Positions 1 to 5,570 of a stretch of DNA of 8,768 nucleotides are shown in pieces. The notes under the pieces were generated by a model that made no database searches, was not told where the DNA came from, and saw only the letters and a list, made by a program, of their open reading frames with translations. The position numbers and the translations under genes were made by a program. Each line of letters starts with the position of its first letter. Positions within the stretch are counted from its first letter, which is position 1. The DNA comes from Methanobacteriota archaeon (GTDB lineage: Archaea > Thermoplasmatota > Poseidoniia > Poseidoniales > SP79), in NCBI GenBank assembly GCA_002715545.1, contig PAZI01000004.1:1-8768 (forward strand), written 5' to 3'.

Positions 1-324
1 GACTGCACCTCGCAAGGATCGAGCGACAAGGCGTTCGATTTCAGCAGTGCGGCCTTTCGCACCACGCCGCTCCCTCATAAATCGAGTATCAGTGCTACCT
101 GGCAACAAGGAGTACTCGGCATGTACCCAACCCTTCTGGGAATCACGTGGCATCCAACGAGGAAGGCCATCCGCAACGGTTGCACAAGCAAGCACAGTCG
201 TATCTCCTTGACGCCACAAGACCGAAGCGAAGGCATTGGCTGTGAAGTCAATTTCAAGGGAGATTTCGCGAATCTGGTCGGCTGGTCGTTCTCGCAGGCT
301 GAGGTCGGGCTTCGGTTTGGCCAT
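1..324 (-). CDS. rph: RNase PH, bacterial type (N-terminal part, cut by window edge)
   Basis: RNase PH is a phosphorolytic 3'-5' exoribonuclease that trims RNA 3' ends (pre-tRNA in bacteria) in the cytoplasm as a ring-shaped hexamer. The 108 visible residues carry family landmarks in order: RPADQIR at 13-19, a DTTVLACATV strand at 41-50, KGWVHAEYSLLPGSTDTR at 64-81, and GRTAEIERLVARSLR at 91-105. The last motif belongs to the nucleotide/phosphate-binding region. It matches bacterial RNase PH (GWVTAEYGMLPRSTHTR, GRTMEIQRLIARALR) rather than archaeal exosome Rrp41. The remaining part of about 130-150 residues is off the left edge. I chose the ATG at 324 because RNase PH normally starts only a few residues before the RPADQ-like motif. 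An in-frame ATG at 378 would add 18 atypical residues. No Shine-Dalgarno or TATA box is obvious for either start. The gene diverges from the thiolase at 416. Family call very sure; start moderately sure. Confidence 0.93.
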   Translation of the reverse strand, partial: MAKPKPDLSLRERPADQIREISLEIDFTANAFASVLWRQGDTTVLACATVADGLPRWMPRDSQKGWVHAEYSLLPGSTDTRFMRERRGAKGRTAEIERLVARSLRGAV

Positions 325-415
325 GCCCGGCCGCGGGCATCGATGCTCATGAAGCAATCGCAGCAACGTTGGAGACATTCCGTATGTTCAAACGTGGAAT
401 GGAAGAAGGCAGCAC

Positions 416-1609
416 ATGAGCGAGTCCAAGGTCGTGATCTGTGCGGTAGCGCGAACTCCTATCGGGAGATTCATGGGCGCATACAGAAATCTCTCTGCTG
501 TTGAGCTCGGAATACAGACCGTCAAGGAAGTGATGCGACGAGCTGGAATCGATGCATCTTCTGGCATCATCGACGAAGTCATCATCGGCCAGGTGATTCA
601 AGCGGGTGCAGGACAGAACCCTGCGCGGCAGGTAGCACTTGGGTCGGGACTGCCTGACTCAACTCCTTGCATGACCTTGAACAAAGTGTGTGGATCCAGT
701 CTGAAAGCAGTCATGACTGCTGCGAACTCGATCAAAGCTGGCGAATACCAGTGTATCATCGCCGGAGGTATCGAATCAATGACCAATGCTCCGCATTTGC
801 TTCTGAATGGACGGACAGGGACGAAGATGGGGTCATCAGAACTTTTGGATAGCATGATCCACGATGGTCTCTGGGACGTCTACAATGATGAACACATGGG
901 GAACACAGGAGAAAGTGTTGCTACTGAGTTCGACATATCGCGTTCTGATGCAGATGGCTTTGCGGCGCGCAGCCAGCAGCGGGCTTCCGAGGCATCAGGT
1001 AACGGATGGTTTGACTGGGAGTTGTTTGATGTTGAAGTGCCACAGCGGCGCAGCGGCCCAGTCTATGTGAGCTCAGACGAAGGAGTGCGACCTGGAACCA
1101 CCGCCGAGGGACTATCTGAACTTCGTCCAGCATTCCAGAAGGATGGTATCGTGACCGCCGGAAATGCTTCAACTCTCAGCGATGGAGCAAGTGCCGTTCT
1201 TGTGACAGATTCAGAGTTCGCAGCAGAGCAAGGATGGGAGGTCATCGCAACAATCGAAGATTTTGTCACGAGTGGTGTTGAACCTGCTCGAGTCATGGCA
1301 GCACCCATCCCTGCTGTCGAACAACTGCTCGAACGCAATGGACTGACTGTCAAAGATGTCGACGTCTTCGAACACAACGAAGCATTCGCTAGTGCTTCAT
1401 GTGCAGTGGCCAAAGGTGTTGGAATCCCGCACGATAGATTCAACCTGCATGGAGGTGCCATCAGCCTCGGCCACCCTCTTGGGGCCTCAGGGACCAGATG
1501 CCTGATTACGATGCTCGGTGTCATGCGGCGACTTGAAGCGACGACTGGAATCGTCACCCTCTGTCTCGGTGGAGGTAATGCCGTCGCTATGTTTGTCCGG
1601 CGCCCATGA
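416..1609 (+). CDS. Thiolase (acetyl-CoA C-acyltransferase)
   Basis: This is a cytosolic thiolase that either condenses two acyl-CoA units or, in the degradative direction, cleaves 3-ketoacyl-CoA with CoA. At 397 residues it has the usual full length. The nucleophilic cysteine is C92 in NKVCGSS, the second active-site loop is EHNEAFA at 319-325, the catalytic histidine is H353 in GHPLGASG, and the second catalytic cysteine is C383 in CLGGGN. The N-terminal RTPIGRF motif at 13-19 and the ESMTNAPH loop at 120-127 are also typical. It has all catalytic residues of classical acetyl-CoA acetyltransferases and FadA-type thiolases. No DUF35 partner or HMG-CoA synthase lies beside it, unlike the usual archaeal mevalonate thiolase, so a catabolic role is favoured by context only. 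Substrate chain length cannot be read. A purine-rich stretch (GGAAGAAGG, 401-409) precedes the start. It is followed 45 bases later by the Mpo1-like gene and is probably co-transcribed with it. Confidence 0.93.
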   Translation: MSESKVVICAVARTPIGRFMGAYRNLSAVELGIQTVKEVMRRAGIDASSGIIDEVIIGQVIQAGAGQNPARQVALGSGLPDSTPCMTLNKVCGSSLKAVMTAANSIKAGEYQCIIAGGIESMTNAPHLLLNGRTGTKMGSSELLDSMIHDGLWDVYNDEHMGNTGESVATEFDISRSDADGFAARSQQRASEASGNGWFDWELFDVEVPQRRSGPVYVSSDEGVRPGTTAEGLSELRPAFQKDGIVTAGNASTLSDGASAVLVTDSEFAAEQGWEVIATIEDFVTSGVEPARVMAAPIPAVEQLLERNGLTVKDVDVFEHNEAFASASCAVAKGVGIPHDRFNLHGGAISLGHPLGASGTRCLITMLGVMRRLEATTGIVTLCLGGGNAVAMFVRRP

Positions 1610-1654
1610 GAAATTCATCGTAGTTCTGAAACGTTGTGCAAGCATGCCCATCAC

Positions 1655-2131
1655 ATGTCAGAGCAGAGGACAATGCAAGATTGGCTCGATGCTTACGGAG
1701 CAAGTCATCAGAACCCCCTGAATAAGAAGATTCATTGGGTCTGCGTACCACTGATATTCCTCACAATCGTCGGACTACTTTGGAGCATACCAGTACCAGA
1801 TATCCTGAATAATCATTCCTGGATCAACGTAGCGACGATTCTTATCGTACCTGTGACCATCTTCTATGCCCGGTTATCACGTCCCCTTGCTGTAGGGATG
1901 GCTTTGTGGTGTATCTTCTGCTTCATACTATGCTGGCTGTATGAATCACGTGTGACGGTTCCAATGTGGAATTCTTGCCTAGCCGTCTTTGTTCTTGCTT
2001 GGGCAGCACAATTCTATGGCCACAAGATCGAAGGAGTGAAACCATCCTTCTTTGAAGACATACAGTTCCTGATGATCGGACCTGCATGGCTGATGTCCTT
2101 CATCTATCAAAGACTCGGTATTCGTTACTAA
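1655..2131 (+). CDS. Mpo1-like (DUF962 / YGL010w family) membrane protein
   Basis: This small multi-pass membrane protein of 158 residues belongs to the DUF962/Mpo1 family. Yeast Mpo1 is an Fe(II)-dependent endoplasmic-reticulum dioxygenase that shortens 2-hydroxy fatty acids by alpha-oxidation during phytosphingosine breakdown. Family signatures are visible: SHQNPLNKKIHWVCVPLI at 17-34 with conserved H18 and H27, AQFYGHKIEG at 118-127 with H123, and a C-terminal membrane stretch containing IGPAW at 141-145. These three histidines are the expected metal ligands. About five hydrophobic segments are seen, near residues 28-47, 57-72, 79-97, 106-122 and 135-150. I chose the ATG at 1655; ATG 1673 (MQDWLDAY) also resembles family N-termini and has AGAGGA just upstream but very close, and a TTG at 1634 is unlikely. 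The stop precedes the ceramidase-like gene by 51 bases. Family call is strong; the enzymatic activity of prokaryotic members is inferred from yeast. Confidence 0.87.
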   Translation: MSEQRTMQDWLDAYGASHQNPLNKKIHWVCVPLIFLTIVGLLWSIPVPDILNNHSWINVATILIVPVTIFYARLSRPLAVGMALWCIFCFILCWLYESRVTVPMWNSCLAVFVLAWAAQFYGHKIEGVKPSFFEDIQFLMIGPAWLMSFIYQRLGIRY

Positions 2132-2145
2132 GAATGATTGACACA

Positions 2146-2155
2146 GATATAGATT
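2146..2155 (+). promoter_or_regulatory. Possible weak TATA box upstream of the ceramidase-like gene
   Basis: GATATAGATT is the only AT-rich TATA-like element in the 51-base gap. Its centre lies about 32 bases before the ATG at 2183, which would give a near-leaderless transcript. It differs from the archaeal TTTAWATA consensus, so an internal promoter here is only a possibility; co-transcription from upstream is equally likely. Confidence 0.25.
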
Positions 2156-2163
2156 GAAGAATC

Positions 2164-2181
2164 GGCGTCATACGGGCGTCA
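2164..2181 (+). repeat. Tandem 7-bp direct repeat GGCGTCA, 11-bp period
   Basis: GGCGTCA occurs exactly at 2164-2170 and again at 2175-2181, so the two copies lie about one helical turn apart. They end one base before the start codon of the ceramidase-like gene. Such spacing suits a dimeric regulator binding one face of the DNA, and the copies would cover the start site predicted from the weak TATA box at 2146. Two copies of a 7-mer can also arise by chance. Confidence 0.3.
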
Positions 2182-2182
2182 C

Positions 2183-3229
2183 ATGAATGAGGGGGGACAT
2201 CTTGCAGACCGTTTACACGGTTCCTGGTTCAAGATAGGATGGGTGATGATCGGGCTTGCGTCATTCGCATACATCATTTCCTCATTCATTGGCTGGGGAT
2301 CCGAATCTGAAGATTGGATAGGACGCGCTTCATCGTTCTGTGAAATGGCACGCTCAGGCATCATGCGTGAACCTGTGAACACACTCTCCAATCTCGCTTA
2401 TATCGTCGTCGGGATGATCTTTCTTCACGCTGCAGACCGCATGCCGAAGAGTGGCCCTAATCCATTCTCCCGAAGAGGCCTTGCTGCCCCCACATACGGC
2501 ATGACCTCGGTTCTTCTTGGAATAGGTAGTTTCGCCATGCATGGCACCAGCACGCAGATCTCTGGAATGCTGGATTGGTCAGGAATGCTGCTATGGATCT
2601 CATTTCCAGTTTTCTACAATCTCAGCCGTTGGCTTGGCTGGAATGAAAATCGCATGATTGCGACGTTCCTGATTACCGTCACACTCCTACTATTAATCGA
2701 CCTGGCCTTTGATTCAGCAGATTTCTCGGATCTGGGAGCGATAGATTCGCAACCCGCGGCGACTGTGGGGTTAGGAGCATTGTATCGCCACATCCTCTGG
2801 TCATCTGCCATCGGGATGCTGATCATCTTTGAATTAGGATTGCACACAGCAGAACGATTCACGAATCATGGAGTTCGTATTGCCTTGGTGGGATCTGCAC
2901 CGAGTCTCCTGCTTGTACTGTCAGCAGGACCGATACCTGTTCTTCTGATCATCGTTCAATGTTTGACCTTCTTCACTGCAGCTGCCATATTATGCAATTC
3001 ACCCACTCCGTATTTCCGACGGTCACCCACCCCATGGCTACCGGTCGGAGTTGGAGCCTTCATCATCGGCCTGATCATATGGCAATTCGGCCTTGAAGGA
3101 ACTACAAGATGTAACCCTGAGACCTTCTTCCAGTATCATGCAGGATGGCATCTGCTCACTGCGTTGACCGTATTCTCACTCGGACGATATTTTCAGACTG
3201 AGATCGAACTGATAGATGAATCTGAATGA
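2183..3229 (+). CDS. Ceramidase-like membrane hydrolase (CREST superfamily)
   Basis: This 348-residue integral membrane protein belongs to the alkaline ceramidase/CREST superfamily of zinc-dependent amide hydrolases. The family pattern is present in order: CE at 53-54, then EPVNTLSNLAY at 63-73, GIGSFAMHGT at 113-122, DW at 131-132, and HAGWHLLT at 319-326. By alignment with human ACER3, S116, H120, D131, H319 and H323 fall on the catalytic and zinc-binding residues (S77, H81, D92, H217, H221); the 4- and 11-residue spacings S116-H120-D131 are identical. The calcium-site residues of ACER3 are only partly kept. About seven or more hydrophobic segments follow, consistent with seven-helix topology plus an N-terminal helix near 18-37. 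Known family members split ceramides into sphingoid base and fatty acid, but archaea are not known to make ceramide, so the substrate is open. It follows the Mpo1-like gene and ends 15 bases before the convergent dph2. The start is the first ATG, with no Shine-Dalgarno motif. Confidence 0.87.
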   Translation: MNEGGHLADRLHGSWFKIGWVMIGLASFAYIISSFIGWGSESEDWIGRASSFCEMARSGIMREPVNTLSNLAYIVVGMIFLHAADRMPKSGPNPFSRRGLAAPTYGMTSVLLGIGSFAMHGTSTQISGMLDWSGMLLWISFPVFYNLSRWLGWNENRMIATFLITVTLLLLIDLAFDSADFSDLGAIDSQPAATVGLGALYRHILWSSAIGMLIIFELGLHTAERFTNHGVRIALVGSAPSLLLVLSAGPIPVLLIIVQCLTFFTAAAILCNSPTPYFRRSPTPWLPVGVGAFIIGLIIWQFGLEGTTRCNPETFFQYHAGWHLLTALTVFSLGRYFQTEIELIDESE

Positions 3230-3244
3230 GCGTCCCACGACCGC

Positions 3245-4351
3245 TCAGGGAATCTCATCGAACTCATATCCTGTCTCCCAAGACTTGACCCCTAGGGCTA
3301 CCTCCAACTCAAATGCAGTGAGAAGAGGTTTCGCATATCTGACTGAATCATCGATGGCGATACGGGGGCATGCTGTGTTGACAAATGCGTCGACAGGATA
3401 GAAGTCAATCAATTCAGGACCGACATGCTCGAGTGCCAAGAGGTATCCTTTCAGGCCATGCTCCTCAAGCAGACGCTTGAGCCTCAGAGCGAGAGTGCGG
3501 CGCATCTGGCCCGGTTTCTCACCAATGAGGATGCCGAAGCGCTGGGCACCATCAACTGCCATGATTTGCCCGAAACGCTGACGAAGAATGTTCTCAATCT
3601 GCTCTCGGCCCATCTCTGATGCATCACCAGTGTATGGATCGAGCATCGCCAGCGGCTTGCCGGTGTGCAGAACAAGACCGATGGGATGGAAATCGCCAGA
3701 TCCTAAGAACAGATAATGCCCAATCGAAGGGTCATCGCCTGAGTAGTTACAGCCTAGAACCTGACCCGGGAATGTTAGTCGATCACCCCCGATCGGAATC
3801 GTGACGGTGAATCCCGCTGCTTCTAGACGCTCCTTGAATTCAGGAAGGAGGTGGAGATGCTGAATGCTACCAACAAGACCGAGTTTCACATCCGTCAATG
3901 ACTGTACACGTCCAACCATGTCGAGGAAACGCTCCTGCGCTTCAGCCATACTCATGTCCTCCACTGGCTGCTGAGAAAGACGCCCCTCGGCAATCGTCTT
4001 ATGGGCGTGTAGAATCGAAAGCACAGGAGACAACTCAGGATCTCCTTCATAGGTCACTGGAATGAACTGAGTGGGCATGCCTGAATCGATATTCATCTGA
4101 GAGTGTCCCATGTGGGCCACAAGGTCAACACCCATCATCTGCATCTTGTGGTGCACGAGGTCACATGCCCCATAGCACGGATCTGCGGCGAGTATGATCT
4201 TGGCGCTGACCTCTTCCTCAACCTTGTCCATCAACTCAAGGGCTTGCATCTTCAGGCCCTCCGGCACCTGAAGAGCGACGAGACGATGACCACCCTCTTT
4301 GATTCGCTCGACCAAATCGCCAACCTCGAATTCGTGACGATCCAGATCCAT
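3245..4351 (-). CDS. dph2: Diphthamide biosynthesis enzyme Dph2 (2-(3-amino-3-carboxypropyl)histidine synthase)
   Basis: Archaeal Dph2 is a cytoplasmic homodimer with a [4Fe-4S] cluster. It breaks S-adenosylmethionine unconventionally to put a 3-amino-3-carboxypropyl group on the target histidine of elongation factor 2, the first step to diphthamide. The 368-residue product has the three cluster cysteines in the expected places: C59 in DPCYGACDL, C201 in VLGCNYSG and C328 in NTACPRIAIDD. An early VALQVPEGLK motif lies at 25-34. An additional cysteine, C63, follows C59. Length is near that of Pyrococcus Dph2, with a slightly longer central region. It is the last gene of the L10e-hpt-dph2 operon, 9 bases after hpt, with a Shine-Dalgarno-like GAGGA overlapping the hpt stop. 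The neighbours link it to translation and nucleotide supply. The family call is very sure. Confidence 0.95.
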   Translation of the reverse strand: MDLDRHEFEVGDLVERIKEGGHRLVALQVPEGLKMQALELMDKVEEEVSAKIILAADPCYGACDLVHHKMQMMGVDLVAHMGHSQMNIDSGMPTQFIPVTYEGDPELSPVLSILHAHKTIAEGRLSQQPVEDMSMAEAQERFLDMVGRVQSLTDVKLGLVGSIQHLHLLPEFKERLEAAGFTVTIPIGGDRLTFPGQVLGCNYSGDDPSIGHYLFLGSGDFHPIGLVLHTGKPLAMLDPYTGDASEMGREQIENILRQRFGQIMAVDGAQRFGILIGEKPGQMRRTLALRLKRLLEEHGLKGYLLALEHVGPELIDFYPVDAFVNTACPRIAIDDSVRYAKPLLTAFELEVALGVKSWETGYEFDEIP

Positions 4352-4357
4352 GCTGAT

Positions 4358-4362
4358 TCCTC
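4358..4362 (-). promoter_or_regulatory. Shine-Dalgarno site for dph2
   Basis: Read on the minus strand, GAGGA lies 6 bases before the ATG at 4351 and overlaps the TGA stop of hpt (4363-4361). This supports the chosen dph2 start and suggests that ribosomes finishing hpt help start dph2. Confidence 0.65.
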
Positions 4363-4942
4363 AGGAATCATGCCCTCTGGTAGCAGTAACCTCGCCTGCT
4401 TCATCGACGTCCAAGCGTACGAGGGTTCGAACCTCAATATCGAGCTCCGACGAGAGACGCTCGGCTGCATCCCCTTTCGCTGCGAGGACCAAAGCACCTA
4501 CAACGGTGACACCTGCACTGCGAAGGGCAGTGACCACTGGACGAAGGGTTCCACCCGTCGAGAGCATGTCGTCATAGATGACGATCTTCTCACCTTGGTG
4601 CACATCGTTGATGTAGAGAGAGCCGGAACTATATCCAGTAGATTGGTCAAGAACTATTTCATCCTCAAAGCCATACGGACGCTTGCGAATCACAATCAGC
4701 GGCTTGGAGAGATGACGCGACAAGGGAACTCCAATGGGAAGACCCATGGCCTCAATTGTCAAAATCGCATCCATGTCCCAATCAGATAGTGATCTGAGAC
4801 TCTGATCGACAACTGCTCCAAGCAAGTCCATCTCAATGCGTGGAACACCATCGGTCAAAGGATGAACAACATAGGCATAGGTATCCTTCCAGACCACTGG
4901 CGAGGCTTCGAATGAAGCGATGATGCGTTGAAGATCATCCAT
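4361..4942 (-). CDS. hpt: Hypoxanthine/guanine phosphoribosyltransferase, archaeal type
   Basis: This is a type I phosphoribosyltransferase for purine salvage, converting a free purine base and PRPP to the nucleotide in the cytoplasm. The 193-residue product closely follows Methanocaldococcus jannaschii Hpt: YAYVVHPLTDGVPRIE at 22-37, TIEAMGLPIGVPLS at 62-75, IVIRKRPYG at 83-91, and DQSTGYSSGSLYIN at 99-112. The PRPP-binding loop is VIYDDMLSTGGT at 121-132. There is no added DNA-binding domain, unlike the GfcR-type regulators of the same superfamily. I chose ATG 4942, 11 bases after the L10e stop, because it gives the family N-terminus (MDDLQRIIAS); an ATG at 5005 would extend into the L10e coding region with unrelated residues. 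Base preference (hypoxanthine, guanine, adenine) cannot be told from sequence. It lies in the middle of a minus-strand operon with L10e and dph2. Confidence 0.92.
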   Translation of the reverse strand: MDDLQRIIASFEASPVVWKDTYAYVVHPLTDGVPRIEMDLLGAVVDQSLRSLSDWDMDAILTIEAMGLPIGVPLSRHLSKPLIVIRKRPYGFEDEIVLDQSTGYSSGSLYINDVHQGEKIVIYDDMLSTGGTLRPVVTALRSAGVTVVGALVLAAKGDAAERLSSELDIEVRTLVRLDVDEAGEVTATRGHDS

Positions 4943-4953
4943 AACCAGGCCAC

Positions 4954-5493
4954 TCAAGCGAGACCTTTGAGTTGTTCGCGACCGCGCTTGATGAGGATCC
5001 GGCACGGAGAGGGGAATTTCATCGACGCCTTACGCAAAGCATCCTTAGCGGCGAGAAAATTACTCGGGTTCGTCATCACGGTCATAACCGCCTGCCCGGA
5101 TTTGACTCGCGCTGCGGTACCCACGTTCTTGCCGAAGGCTGAGCGCATCCCTTGCGAGACACGGTCTGCACCTGCACCGGTCGCTTGCTTGTTCTCCCTC
5201 AGAATATGATGTGGATACACACGCACACGAAGTGCATAACCGGTTGGGCCAGCCGATTTTCGGATGCGGCTGTTGGCTGTCACGCGCCCTGCCTCAAGTG
5301 CCGAATGTCGAATCATACAACTCTCTGTCACACATAACTCAAGCTCAAGATCGAAAGATCGCTGCTCGTATGCTTGCCGATCTCCCAGCGTGAATTGAGT
5401 AATGCGATTGTTCGGCACGCCACCGGTATACTCACGCCGAGTGTAGGGTTGAGACCTCAGCCTGCGGAACATCCGTGCGGGTTTGCGTGCCAT
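4954..5493 (-). CDS. rpl10e: Large-subunit ribosomal protein L10e (uL16), archaeal type
   Basis: L10e (uL16) is a large ribosomal subunit protein near the tRNA-binding sites. The 179-residue product shows the archaeal/eukaryal form: MARKPARMFR start, PYTRREYTGGVP at 16-27, TESCMIRHSALEAGRVTAN across about 75-93, and a basic C-terminus. It is longer than and distinct from bacterial L16. It heads an operon with hpt (11-base gap) and dph2. No Shine-Dalgarno motif precedes the ATG, but a TATA box about 32 bases upstream predicts a leader of only a few bases, which fits leaderless translation. This gene is the strongest single marker that the window is archaeal. Confidence 0.97.
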   Translation of the reverse strand: MARKPARMFRRLRSQPYTRREYTGGVPNNRITQFTLGDRQAYEQRSFDLELELCVTESCMIRHSALEAGRVTANSRIRKSAGPTGYALRVRVYPHHILRENKQATGAGADRVSQGMRSAFGKNVGTAARVKSGQAVMTVMTNPSNFLAAKDALRKASMKFPSPCRILIKRGREQLKGLA

Positions 5494-5520
5494 TTGAACC
5501 GACTCTCGGACCTGAACACT

Positions 5521-5530
5521 CTATTTAATG
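5521..5530. promoter_or_regulatory. TATA box in the divergent promoter region, possibly shared
   Basis: CTATTTAATG on the plus strand reads CATTAAATAG on the minus strand and is the only strong AT-rich box in the 77-base gap. For L10e its centre is about 32 bases before the ATG at 5493, predicting a start site 5-7 bases ahead of the start codon. For the plus-strand gene the same near-palindromic box could give a start site near 5552, about 19 bases before the ATG at 5571. The L10e direction is well supported; sharing is inference. Confidence 0.65.
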
Positions 5531-5570
5531 CTCATCGACCCAAAGATGGGGCCTCAAAAGCGGCAGAGTC

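Noticed and set aside
75..350. 91-codon minus-strand open frame
   Set aside because: It is out of frame with RNase PH, which covers the same strand and region with clear family motifs; its own translation has no recognisable pattern.
325..415. Divergent promoters between rph and the thiolase
   Set aside because: No TATA-like element is visible at the right distance from either start, so no promoter is annotated although one must exist nearby.
121..504. 127-codon plus-strand open frame
   Set aside because: It is antisense to RNase PH and runs into the thiolase in another frame; the composition is that of a shadow frame.
1063..1557. 164-codon minus-strand open frame inside the thiolase
   Set aside because: It is antisense to a full, well-conserved enzyme and has no domain of its own.
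3230..3244. Terminator between the convergent ceramidase-like and dph2 genes
   Set aside because: The 15-base gap has no T-run or hairpin on either strand. Transcripts probably end inside the opposing gene, but no site can be pointed to.
4103..4789. 228-codon plus-strand open frame across dph2 and hpt
   Set aside because: It is antisense to two confidently identified genes and spans their junction; no motif, promoter or ribosome site supports it.
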